A stretch of DNA of 35,472 bases from Yersinia pekkanenii (GTDB lineage Bacteria > Pseudomonadota > Gammaproteobacteria > Enterobacterales > Enterobacteriaceae): the NCBI RefSeq assembly GCF_001152565.1, contig NZ_CQAZ01000042.1:1-35472 (forward strand), written 5' to 3'. The first letter of the stretch is position 1. Each line of letters begins with the position of its first letter. Shown in pieces: positions 18,009-25,629 of the stretch. Both the position numbers and the translations under genes were made by a program. The notes beneath the pieces are model-generated. The model saw only the letters and a list, made by a program, of their open reading frames with translations, searched no databases and was not told where the DNA came from.

Positions 18009-18559
18009 AAACCTACACAGCTCTTCAGGTGATCCAGTGCACGACGTATCCAACTTTTTATCGTACCCAGTGGTTGCTGCAAATGAACCGATATTTCCCC
18101 ATGGGAAAGCCCCTGATAATAAGCCAGCATAATACTTTGCCGTTGCTCTACCGGCAGATGGGTCATACAGTCTGCTAGCTGTTTAGCCTCATGGTCTTGC
18201 TGCAATTTTGCCAAAGGTGTCAGCGAGTTATCGGTCAGTGAATCTGCCTGGTCATCGTCCAGTGTTTGTAGGCGATTATCACTGCAACGCATCAGATCGA
18301 TGGCCCGGTTGCGCACAATATGGGTCAACCAGGTCAGCGGAGCGCTGAGTTGCGCATTGTAATTACCGGCTCGGCTCCAAACGGTGAGAAAACTGTCGTG
18401 TAACACTTCTTCTGCCCGAGCATGGTTGCGTAGCATTCGAAAGGCGACTGCGAATAATCGGGGGGAGGTGAGGCGGTAAAGTTTTTCAAAAGCGGACTGA
18501 TCGCCATGAGCAATGGCATTGATCAGCCCTATTTGTTGTTCCAGTGAACATTCGTTCAT
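18005..18559 (-). CDS. ECF sigma factor (SigK-like)
   Basis: A 184-residue extracytoplasmic-function sigma-70 factor. The sigma-2 region spans about 24-93 (AFEKLYRLTSPRLFAVAFRM...EEVLHDSFLTVWSRA...WLTHIVRNRAIDLMR). The sigma-4 helix-turn-helix spans about 127-180 (LPVEQRQSIMLAYYQGLSHGEIS...PLGTIKSWIRRALDHL). The ATG at 18559 follows AGGGA; a GTG at 18604 would begin inside a perfect hairpin and is less likely. Sigma, coupled RskA anti-sigma and a FAS1 gene together recall mycobacterial SigK-RskA-MPT70. The target is probably the upstream FAS1 promoter (see 19232-19260). Confidence 0.9.
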   Translation of the reverse strand: MNECSLEQQIGLINAIAHGDQSAFEKLYRLTSPRLFAVAFRMLRNHARAEEVLHDSFLTVWSRAGNYNAQLSAPLTWLTHIVRNRAIDLMRCSDNRLQTLDDDQADSLTDNSLTPLAKLQQDHEAKQLADCMTHLPVEQRQSIMLAYYQGLSHGEISVHLQQPLGTIKSWIRRALDHLKSCVGL

Positions 18560-18585
18560 GCGCCAATCCCTAAAAGGTCCGTCAG

Positions 18586-18604
18586 GTGCAGTGAGACACT
18601 GCAC
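18586..18604 (-). other. Perfect hairpin between the FAS1 and sigma genes
   Basis: GTGCAGTG (18586-18593) pairs with CACTGCAC (18597-18604) across a 3-base loop, 17 bases past the FAS1 stop and before the sigma ribosome binding site. There is no U-run. It could act as a processing or partial-termination hairpin that lowers sigma expression relative to FAS1. Confidence 0.55.
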
Positions 18605-18620
18605 CCAGTATAGACGGATT

Positions 18621-19181
18621 TTATTTAGGCATCAGAACAGCATCAATGACATCGATCACACCATTTTTCTGTTGTACATCATAGGTACTGATATTTGCAA
18701 TGTTACCTTTGCCATCTTTAAGCTGAATATTATGTGGCCCATTATTCATGATCCATAATGATTGGCCATTGACTGTTTTCAGCTCTGCACGTCCGCCACC
18801 GGCTTTAATTTTACTTTCCAGTTGTTTCATATCGTACTTCCCTGGAACCACGTGATACGTCAGAATTTGGGTGAGCATGGCTTTATTTTCTGGTTTGACC
18901 AAACTTTCAACCGTACCTGCTGGCAACTTTGCAAACGCGGCATTGGTGGGGGCGAATACGGTAAATGGCCCGGGGCCTTGCAGGGTATCAACCAACCCCG
19001 CAGCTTTAACTGCAGCAACTAAAGTTGTGTGATCTTTTGAGTTCACCGCATTCTCAATAATGTTTTTGCTTGGGAGCATCGAAGCCCCCCCCACCATGAC
19101 AGCTTCTGACGTCATAGCGGCCATAGAAACACTGCTGAAGGCTAAGGAAGCACAAATAACGGTATGAATAAGCGTTTTCAT
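18621..19181 (-). CDS. Secreted fasciclin (FAS1) domain protein
   Basis: A 186-residue exported protein with an N-terminal Sec signal peptide (about 1-22, ending SMAA) and a single FAS1 domain at about 40-186. Family hallmarks are GPFTVFAPTNAAFAKLPAG (H1 region), LTQILTYHVVPGKY (the YH motif) and a closing NGVIDVIDAVLMP. FAS1 domains mediate adhesion or bind small ligands; in mycobacteria MPT70/MPT83 are the SigK targets. No lipobox cysteine is present, so it should be periplasmic or released. The sigma gene follows after 61 bases on the same strand. Confidence 0.92.
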   Translation of the reverse strand: MKTLIHTVICASLAFSSVSMAAMTSEAVMVGGASMLPSKNIIENAVNSKDHTTLVAAVKAAGLVDTLQGPGPFTVFAPTNAAFAKLPAGTVESLVKPENKAMLTQILTYHVVPGKYDMKQLESKIKAGGGRAELKTVNGQSLWIMNNGPHNIQLKDGKGNIANISTYDVQQKNGVIDVIDAVLMPK

Positions 19182-19231
19182 AATGTATTCCTTTTGGGAT
19201 GGTTGAGGTGAAGTCTTGCCTCACATCTATC

Positions 19232-19260
19232 TATACGAATCAGCCAGGTGTTTTGGATGC
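19232..19260 (-). promoter_or_regulatory. Candidate ECF-type promoter before the FAS1 gene
   Basis: On the minus strand GCATCC (19255-19260) is followed after 17 bases by CGTATA (19232-19237), ending about 50 bases before the FAS1 ATG. Mycobacterial SigK promoters have a CCATCC-like -35 and a C(C/G)-rich -10 at similar spacing, so autoregulation by the adjacent sigma is plausible. This is a single instance and unproven. Confidence 0.45.
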
Positions 19261-19279
19261 AAAAAAAGTGAAAAATAAT

Positions 19280-19320
19280 CAATAAAAAACGCCAGCCCGC
19301 GAAATGACAGGGCTGGCGTT
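19280..19320 (-). terminator. Rho-independent terminator after the GNAT gene
   Basis: On the minus strand AACGCCAGCCC (19310-19320) pairs perfectly with GGGCTGGCGTT (19288-19298) across an 11-base loop and is followed by a T-run with one A. It separates the GNAT gene from the FAS1 cassette. Confidence 0.9.
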
Positions 19321-19357
19321 TGATAAATAAGATATGACTGGGCGGATAAAAGGATCA

Positions 19358-19855
19358 TTAGCCCAGATTTAGCACCAGCCCCCGATGCATAACGTAGGCA
19401 TCAACATAGCCGAGTTGACTATGGTTAAACGCGTTTGGCAGTGTGGCAATAATCTCAAAACCAAGTTTTTGCCACAACGCAACCGCCAGAGTATTGGTGC
19501 TGACCACAAAGTTAAACTGAATAGCCCGGTAAGCGAGGGCGGTTGCCTGTTCAATACAATGGATCCCCAGCGCTTTGCCAATACCCAGCCCACGAGCTTG
19601 TCCGTCGACGATAAACGAAGCATTTGCCACATGGGAACCCAGACCGCGCTGGTTATCGATTAATTTATACATCCCCAGGATCCGCCCTTGGTGTAACGCA
19701 ACCCAGCCACGAACTCCGGTACCAAACCAGTAATCATAGGCATCTTGTTTCGGCGTATCAGGGGTGAACACATAGGTGTCACCACCGTTGATTACAGCCT
19801 GAAACAGTGGCCAGATTTCAGCAAAATCTTCGGGTACTGCAATTCTGATTTCCAT
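19358..19855 (-). CDS. GNAT-family N-acetyltransferase
   Basis: A 165-residue GCN5-related acetyltransferase. The acetyl-CoA motif A is visible as GQARGLGIGKALG (Q/R-x-x-G-x-G/A type), preceded by strand NASFIVD and followed by the motif B region NTLAVALWQKLGFEIIATLP. Substrate is not predictable; single-domain proteins of this size include amino-acid and antibiotic acetyltransferases. The start at 19855 gives MEIRIAVPEDFAEIW, a normal GNAT N-terminus. It begins 12 bases after the rhtA stop on the same strand, so the two are probably co-transcribed. Confidence 0.85.
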   Translation of the reverse strand: MEIRIAVPEDFAEIWPLFQAVINGGDTYVFTPDTPKQDAYDYWFGTGVRGWVALHQGRILGMYKLIDNQRGLGSHVANASFIVDGQARGLGIGKALGIHCIEQATALAYRAIQFNFVVSTNTLAVALWQKLGFEIIATLPNAFNHSQLGYVDAYVMHRGLVLNLG

Positions 19856-19867
19856 TATGTGGCCCTT

Positions 19868-20755
19868 TCAGGTGATTTGATCAAGTTGCGGCTTGGGTCT
19901 GATGGTCAAAGTGGCACCGATAGAGGCGCTGATAATCGATCCCAACGCCAGCCATTGAACCAACGTCAGATGTTCATTTAGGAACACCAGCCCTGAAATT
20001 GCGGCTAATGCGGGCTCCAGACTCATTAACGTGCCAAATGTCCGCGTGGGAAGACGGGTTAGCGCCACCATTTCGAGTGAGTAAGGTAATGCCGTCGATA
20101 GAATTGCCACCGCCAAAGCCACTGGCAAGATTGCAGGGCTGAACAGGGCCATACCGTTATAAGCCACCCCGATCGGGCAGAAAATCAGCGCAGCGATCAA
20201 AGAGCCAACCGCAACGGTACCGGGACCATGATCGCCGCCCGCTTTTTGACCTGAAATAATATAGATCGCCCAACAGGCACCGGCCCCCAGAGCACAAGCC
20301 GCACCAAATAAATCAATGGTATCAATGCTATTGCCCAAGGGTAACAGGAACCATAGGCCCAAAATGGCCAACCCCACCCAGATAAAATCGACCGGACGAC
20401 GGGAAGCGAACATGGCCACTGCCAAAGGGCCGGTGAATTCCAGCGCGACCGCAATGCCTAATGGCACGGTTTTTAATGACAGGTAAAATAAAAAGTTCAT
20501 TCCCCCTAATGCCACCCCATAAATAAGCAGGGGTAAACGGCTTCCAGCGTTAAATCGCATCCGCCAAGGCTTAAATATGACGAACAGAATAAGTGTGCCA
20601 ATACCGAGCCGTAGCGAGGTTATTCCCTGTGCGCCGACCAGTGGGAACAAGCTTTTTGCCAGTGATGCGCCGCTTTGGATTGAGATCATAGCGATCACTA
20701 GTAACAGAATAGGGACTAATGGGAGTGAATGTTTGGATGAAGGAGACAAAGACAT
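19868..20755 (-). CDS. rhtA: Threonine/homoserine exporter RhtA
   Basis: Inner-membrane DMT/EamA exporter of threonine and homoserine, with ten predicted helices. The ATG at 20755 lies nine bases after GAGG and gives 295 residues, exactly the E. coli length; a TTG five codons upstream is less likely. Diagnostic stretches are SIQSGASLAKSLFPLVGAQG, TVPLGIAVALEFTGPLAVA, GAGACWAIYIISGQ, and ALPYSLEMVALTRLPTRTFG. It is divergent from ompX, as in E. coli. Confidence 0.95.
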   Translation of the reverse strand: MSLSPSSKHSLPLVPILLLVIAMISIQSGASLAKSLFPLVGAQGITSLRLGIGTLILFVIFKPWRMRFNAGSRLPLLIYGVALGGMNFLFYLSLKTVPLGIAVALEFTGPLAVAMFASRRPVDFIWVGLAILGLWFLLPLGNSIDTIDLFGAACALGAGACWAIYIISGQKAGGDHGPGTVAVGSLIAALIFCPIGVAYNGMALFSPAILPVALAVAILSTALPYSLEMVALTRLPTRTFGTLMSLEPALAAISGLVFLNEHLTLVQWLALGSIISASIGATLTIRPKPQLDQIT

Positions 20756-21146
20756 CCTTTTGAGCCTCAAAGAAAATGATTAGGTAGCCGTCTTTGCCAG
20801 TGTAAATGAAATGTCAGCCCAGTGTTGAAAAATAACCAAAGAGCAGAAAAAAGAAATGGAAAAGGATAAAAAGTAATGGCTGTTGTTTTTTAACGCTATT
20901 TTTGGTGTTTATTTAAGCGTCAAAATTAAGAATAATCTGGAATGGACTTTAGTGATGAGTGTCACAAAAAGGTGTACCATACGCAGAATTCGTAAGCGTA
21001 TTAGCAAGATAGATGATACTTGAAACTCTTTGTTACACCAAATAAATGATTAGACAATCATATGTATGCAGAGTTTCCAACTGTTTATTGTTATAATTTC
21101 ATGGTGTTTTAGTTTCATCTAAAAATTGGCGTTTTTCGAGGTGGTT
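20756..21146. promoter_or_regulatory. Divergent rhtA/ompX intergenic region
   Basis: No gene is supported. A TATAAT at 21092-21097 is a likely -10 for ompX, giving a leader of about 45 bases; no good -35 is seen at normal spacing. GAGGTGG just before 21147 is the ompX ribosome binding site. E. coli ompX mRNA is a target of the small RNAs CyaR and MicA; I cannot confirm pairing here. Confidence 0.5.
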
Positions 21147-21674
21147 ATGAATAAAATTGCATGTCTTTCAGCTGTAGCAGCTTGTGTATTAGCCGTGACC
21201 GCAGGTTCAGCCTTTGCCGGTCAAAGCACCGTTTCTGGTGGTTATGCCCAGAGCGACTACCAAGGTGTTGCTAACAAATCTTCAGGTTTCAACCTGAAAT
21301 ACCGCTACGAGTGGAGTGATTCTCAACTGGGTTACATCACTTCTTTCACTCACACTGAAAAAAGCAGCTTCGGTGACAGCGCGTCTGTTTACAACAAAGC
21401 ACAATACAACGCTATCACCGGTGGCCCAGCTTACCGTATCAACGATTGGGCTAGCGTTTATGGCCTGGTAGGGGTGGGTTATGGCCGTTTCAGCCAGAAC
21501 TTCCCAACATCTGCTAGCGACAAAAACAGCACCAGCGATTACGGTTTAACTTACGGCGCAGGTATGCAGTTCAACCCAATGCAAAATGTTGCCCTGGACG
21601 TTTCTTACGAGCAGAGCCGCATCCGTAATGTTGACGTTGGTACTTGGGTTGCTGGCGTAGGTTACACTTTCTAA
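21147..21674 (+). CDS. ompX: Outer membrane protein OmpX (Ail/Lom family)
   Basis: Eight-stranded beta-barrel outer-membrane protein of 175 residues. Residues 1-24 are a signal peptide ending AFA, and the mature part begins GQSTVSGGYAQSDYQG. SGFNLKYRYEW, GGPAYRINDWASVYGLVGVGYG, YGAGMQFNPMQNVALDVSYEQSRI and the C-terminal AGVGYTF match E. coli OmpX (171 residues) rather than Yersinia Ail. Ail paralogues provide serum resistance and adhesion in Yersinia, but that should not be assumed here. The ATG at 21147 after GAGGTGG is preferred over an in-frame ATG at 21126. It is followed by its own terminator. Confidence 0.95.
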   Translation: MNKIACLSAVAACVLAVTAGSAFAGQSTVSGGYAQSDYQGVANKSSGFNLKYRYEWSDSQLGYITSFTHTEKSSFGDSASVYNKAQYNAITGGPAYRINDWASVYGLVGVGYGRFSQNFPTSASDKNSTSDYGLTYGAGMQFNPMQNVALDVSYEQSRIRNVDVGTWVAGVGYTF

Positions 21675-21733
21675 GCTGCTGCTGAGGATAATCAGCATTC
21701 ACCTTTAACCGTGAATGGCTGTATCAGATAAAA

Positions 21734-21758
21734 ATCCGCTTTCGGGCGGATTTTTTTT
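21734..21758 (+). terminator. Rho-independent terminator of ompX
   Basis: ATCCGC (21734-21739) pairs with GCGGAT (21746-21751), extended by neighbouring A-T pairs, and is followed by an eight-base T-run. It lies 60 bases past the ompX stop. Confidence 0.93.
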
Positions 21759-21847
21759 GCCAGTCATATCATGCAGCCACTGGAAATCGCGATTAATCTT
21801 GTATTGCTACTGGCCGCGATATCAGTATTTCCTGGTGGAGCAAAAAA

Positions 21848-22540
21848 TTATCTGACTGCATTCGCAGCATCTGCAATCAACGCGATTATCTGCTGTGGAT
21901 AAGAGAGCAGTGATGCGTGGCTGGAGGGTAATTCAATTACTTTTTGTGCCTGAATTCGTTCGGCAAACTCGCGCTGAGTCTCGACCGGTAACATTCTGTC
22001 TTCCGTAGATACTTGATACCAGCAAGGTTTTACCCGCCAGGCAGGTTGGGCCGATTTATCAGTAAAAGTACGTGCCGCGATGGGTTTTTGTATCAAAGAC
22101 ATCACCAGAGCTTCATCTTCGCCAAGGTCTTGGCATATATTTTCATGGAACTTATCAGTATCAATCCACAAAAAACCATTATCATCTGGGCGAATGTAGG
22201 CCGCGCCAATAGGTGGTTTACGCAATGCAAAGGTACTGGACAGGCTTTCGCCCGCATCTGGGGCAAAAGCGGCGAGATAGACCATACCGACCACATTTTG
22301 CAGATGCCCGACTTGAGTAATAACCATACCGCCATAGGAATGGCCGACTAATAATGTAGGGCCACATAATGCCGTCGTTAGCTTGATAGTACGTTCTACG
22401 TCATCTGCTAATGACGTCAGTGGATTTTGTATCGCAATAACCCGGTGTCCCATAGCATGCAGCGCTGGGATAATATGCCGCCACTGTGAGCCATCAGCCC
22501 ACGCGCCATGTACTAATACAATATTAAGTTTGGTCGTCAT
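21848..22540 (-). CDS. Alpha/beta hydrolase (esterase EstC-like)
   Basis: A 230-residue alpha/beta-hydrolase without signal peptide. The oxyanion HGAW is at 11-14, the nucleophile elbow GHSYGG at 66-71 with Ser68, the likely acid Asp181 in STEDRM and the catalytic His208 in SSHASLL. The catalytic triad therefore looks complete. The closest architecture I recall is the EstC/salicylate-esterase/hydroxynitrile-lyase-like group with an LVHGAWADGSQW start. The natural substrate is unknown. It stands alone, convergent with ompX. Confidence 0.82.
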   Translation of the reverse strand: MTTKLNIVLVHGAWADGSQWRHIIPALHAMGHRVIAIQNPLTSLADDVERTIKLTTALCGPTLLVGHSYGGMVITQVGHLQNVVGMVYLAAFAPDAGESLSSTFALRKPPIGAAYIRPDDNGFLWIDTDKFHENICQDLGEDEALVMSLIQKPIAARTFTDKSAQPAWRVKPCWYQVSTEDRMLPVETQREFAERIQAQKVIELPSSHASLLSYPQQIIALIADAANAVR

Positions 22541-23021
22541 ATTCCCCCCGAAACGGGTATTACCGCAAGGCGTGCATAATATATTTATGCAGAAATGGCA
22601 TTATCGATGAATAACAACTTCTACTCATTTACTGCTGTTAATTAAAAACTTTGGTTATATCTGCAGGTTATTAAAATTAAACTAATCTGTTATTAGATAT
22701 AAATTATAAAGCGCCGTTGGCTGATAGCTTTAAGATAAAGATGAAAGTGAAGTATTAAATTAATTCATTGAAATGGTAATCAGCGATATAAAATCCCTGA
22801 CAACACAAAATACCCTGATTAACATAAGTAAAAACAAGAGATTAACACGGTGTTATGTTCAGGTATAACCGTGTAATTTACTGGTAAAAAAGGAAGAATG
22901 TGACACACTACTATCAGCGCTGATTTACCTTCACTGTTCTTATCGTGACGCCATATCAAGCTAAATAAATAATAATAAATTTTAATAAAACAATTAGTTG
23001 CAATAAAAATAGGTTGTAATC
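22541..23021. promoter_or_regulatory. AT-rich divergent intergenic region with an inverted repeat
   Basis: No gene is supported. The most regular element is ACACGGT (22845-22851) with ACCGTGT (22868-22874). With a small bulge it extends to ACACGG-TTAT pairing with ATAA-CCGTGT. It could be an operator or a transcript hairpin for the CDF-like gene starting at 23022. The promoter of the divergent hydrolase should also lie here. Confidence 0.45.
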
Positions 23022-23960
23022 ATGACAACACTCAGTGAACAGGTACCACCGATGCTACATGACACCAAGCTTGAGCAGCAGATTTTACGACGATCGATTT
23101 TTTTCACTTTGTTTATTGCCATTATGGGGATTGTGTTCGGTATTGTATGTGGTTCGATGTCGATCATTTTTGATGGTATGTTTTCTGCGTTAGATGCTGG
23201 AATGTGCAGTTTATCTTTAGTGGTCTCCCGATTACTCGGCCAACCGCACAGCAGACGTTTTCAATATGGTTTTTGGCATGTAGAGCCTTTGGTATTAGCT
23301 TTTAATGGCAGTTTACTGGCCTTTCTTTGTTTGTATGCTTTTGTTAATGCTATTAAAGGTATTATTGATGGTGGCCGGGAATTGGAGCTTGGCTGGGCTA
23401 TTGTCTATGCGCTGGTTGTTAGCATTTTCTGTTTTACAATTTTCTTAAAACAGCGACGTTTGAATAAACGTGTTAAATCTGAGCTAATTGCATTGGATAC
23501 TAAAAGCTGGCTGATGTCAGCTTGCATAAGCTCTGCTTTATTAGTGGCATTTTTGCTTTCCTGGAGTATGGAAGGCACCCGTTATGAGCATTTGATTGTT
23601 TATACTGACCCTAGCGTACTGGCGCTGTTAACCCTGATATTGATACCCATGCCGATAAAAACAGTCATCGCGGCAGTCCGTGAAGTATTACAAATGACGC
23701 CGGATACACTGGATAACGCCATCGAAAACATCATGGATAAGCTAATGGCAAAATATAAATTTATAGATTATTCCCATTATGCTACCCGCATGGGGCGGGG
23801 GTTATTTGTCGAGATCCATGTGGTTATTTCATCTGAAATGGAAGCGAATGGTGTTAGCCATTTCGACAAAATACGGGATGAAATTGCTCAAGAGATTGGT
23901 GAGTCCGGCCCTCATCGTTGGCTGACAATCTCGTTTACCCGTGATGCCAAGTGGCTTTAA
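23022..23960 (+). CDS. Cation diffusion facilitator-like membrane protein
   Basis: A 312-residue protein with about six membrane helices (near 25-45, 48-70, 88-110, 122-142, 165-182 and 195-212) and a C-terminal cytoplasmic domain (about 220-312) like that of CDF metal/proton antiporters. YGFWHVEPLVLAFNGSLLAF resembles the TM3 region of the family. The metal site is not canonical. The TM2 DxxxD is D51GMFS55, with one Asp replaced; TM5 reads LDTKSWLMSACISS (158-171), where YiiP-type proteins have HxxxD. It may move something other than zinc, iron or manganese, or be regulatory. The M24-like gene follows 22 bases downstream on the same strand. Confidence 0.75.
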   Translation: MTTLSEQVPPMLHDTKLEQQILRRSIFFTLFIAIMGIVFGIVCGSMSIIFDGMFSALDAGMCSLSLVVSRLLGQPHSRRFQYGFWHVEPLVLAFNGSLLAFLCLYAFVNAIKGIIDGGRELELGWAIVYALVVSIFCFTIFLKQRRLNKRVKSELIALDTKSWLMSACISSALLVAFLLSWSMEGTRYEHLIVYTDPSVLALLTLILIPMPIKTVIAAVREVLQMTPDTLDNAIENIMDKLMAKYKFIDYSHYATRMGRGLFVEIHVVISSEMEANGVSHFDKIRDEIAQEIGESGPHRWLTISFTRDAKWL

Positions 23961-23982
23961 ATTAACTAATAGGGTAATGATT

Positions 23983-25404
23983 ATGATGGAAAAAATGACT
24001 GTTAAGCGCCATGTGAAACTGAATGCTATTGATGTACCACCCAGGTTTGATGCTGTTTCTAAGGTGGCTATCAGTGATGAGACCATCAAATACCGTAAAG
24101 CCAAAATTATCAATAATATGCTCAACTCTGGAATCGATTACTTATTCGTTTATGCCGACAAAGAGCATGGCGGTAATTTTGAGTATTTGGCCGGGTTTAT
24201 TCCTCGTTTCGAAGAAGCCGCAATGGTGCTGCATGTCTCGGGCGCGGTCTATTTATTGCTAGGTAACGAGAATTTAAAATTATCTCAATATGCCAGGGTC
24301 GATAATACTGCGATTCATATTCCCTATTTTTCTTTACCCAATCAGCCAATGGAAAATAGCAAAACATTGCCTGAATTATTGATTGATACCGGATTGCAAC
24401 AGGCTAACAAAGTTGGCGTCGCCGGTTGGAAGTTGTTTACCAGTGCGCAGGACGATAATAGCCAGTTGTTTGATATTCCGTATTTTATTTTGGCTGCGAT
24501 AAAACAGTCGGTTTCTCCTACGACACCAGTTATCAATGCTACAGCCCTATTTATTGGTGGTGATACGGCAGCCAGAGTGACCAACAATGCTAATGAATTG
24601 GCTCACTATGAATATGGCGCGAATCTGGCCTCAAATTGTATTCTCAACGCGTTGGCTGCGTTAGAGATAGGCAAAACAGAAAAGCAACTGGGTCGTTATC
24701 TGGCAGATGAAGGGCAACCTAATAGTGTTGTAATGATTGCAGCCACCGGTGCTCGTTTTGAGCAAGCTAATTTGTATCCCAGTGATAAAGCGGTACAACT
24801 TGGCGATAAGATATCCTTGACCACCGGCTTTAAAGGCGGCTTGAGCAGCAGAACGGGTTACGCTGTCCATCATGCGGATCAACTGCCTATTGCAGAGAGA
24901 GATTATCTCGCTAAAGTTGCTATTCCTTATTACACCACGGTAGTGGCCTGGCTGGAAAATATTCGTATTGGAATGTCAGGCAAAGAGATGTATTCGCTCG
25001 TTGAAGAGGTTTTCCCTAAATCGCAATACCACTGGTCATTAAATCCGGGTCATTTGGTGGCTGATGAAGAGTGGTTGTGCTCACCTATCTATAGTGGTTC
25101 TGAAGAGAAAATTAGCAGTGGGATGATATTCCAAATCGATATTATTCCTTCAGTAAAAGGTTATGCAGGAGTGAGTGCAGAGGAGTGCATTGCGCTGGCC
25201 AGCCAATCTTTACGCCATGAACTTGCTACCCAGTACCCTGAGGTTTGGCAAAGAATACAAAAGCGTCGTGATTATCTGAGTAATGTGCTGAATATTCATC
25301 TCAGTGAAGAGGTGCTACCCATGTCTAATGCCGTTGCTTATCTGCGGCCTTTCTTGTTGGACAAGCACAGTGCGCTGCAATGTATCGATGAGACGCAACA
25401 TTGA
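23983..25404 (+). CDS. Creatinase/M24-like protein, probably non-catalytic
   Basis: A 473-residue protein with an N-terminal creatinase-like domain (about 35-200) and a C-terminal pita-bread M24 domain (about 205-430), the prolidase/Xaa-Pro peptidase layout. The metal site looks degenerate. The segment that should carry two Asp ligands reads ISLTTGFKGGLSSRTG (277-292), with Thr and Ser in their places. His357 is kept in PGH, the fourth ligand is Asp386 (FQID) instead of Glu, and a Glu at 400/401 remains. It may be a pseudo-enzyme, or a hydrolase like creatinase that works without metals. The ATG at 23983 is best placed after AGGG (23971-23974). It is probably co-transcribed with the CDF-like gene. 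Confidence 0.78.
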   Translation: MMEKMTVKRHVKLNAIDVPPRFDAVSKVAISDETIKYRKAKIINNMLNSGIDYLFVYADKEHGGNFEYLAGFIPRFEEAAMVLHVSGAVYLLLGNENLKLSQYARVDNTAIHIPYFSLPNQPMENSKTLPELLIDTGLQQANKVGVAGWKLFTSAQDDNSQLFDIPYFILAAIKQSVSPTTPVINATALFIGGDTAARVTNNANELAHYEYGANLASNCILNALAALEIGKTEKQLGRYLADEGQPNSVVMIAATGARFEQANLYPSDKAVQLGDKISLTTGFKGGLSSRTGYAVHHADQLPIAERDYLAKVAIPYYTTVVAWLENIRIGMSGKEMYSLVEEVFPKSQYHWSLNPGHLVADEEWLCSPIYSGSEEKISSGMIFQIDIIPSVKGYAGVSAEECIALASQSLRHELATQYPEVWQRIQKRRDYLSNVLNIHLSEEVLPMSNAVAYLRPFLLDKHSALQCIDETQH

Positions 25405-25434
25405 TAATTTTAGGGTTCATATTATTGACTTGAG

Positions 25435-25454
25435 GGGGCAATTTAGCCCCTTTT
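25435..25454 (+). terminator. Terminator after the M24-like gene
   Basis: GGGGC (25435-25439) pairs with GCCCC (25446-25450) across AATTTA and is followed by TTTT. It lies 31 bases past the stop codon and ends the CDF-like/M24-like transcript. Confidence 0.85.
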
Positions 25455-25551
25455 ATCTATCGATGTCTCTGCATTAACGGCCGTTCACCTTCAGATTTAT
25501 ATCTTTGCTGAGATTTCGTGCAAAACTGGAGGCGATACTCTGGCCATCTTG

Positions 25552-25560
25552 TGGCATAAT
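25552..25560 (+). promoter_or_regulatory. Extended -10 promoter of ybiT
   Basis: TGGCATAAT fits the extended -10 form (TGn plus CATAAT), leaving a leader of about 60 bases before the ybiT GTG. A matching -35 is weak, as is common for extended -10 promoters. Confidence 0.5.
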
Positions 25561-25629
25561 GCGCGCCGAATCACATTTTCTATAATTCTTGAATATCCCT
25601 ATTCAGAAATCCAATCGAGAGCGAGCTCT

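Noticed and set aside
21147-21674. Ail invasion/serum-resistance protein
   Set aside because: Position beside rhtA and the internal sequence match OmpX more closely than Ail.
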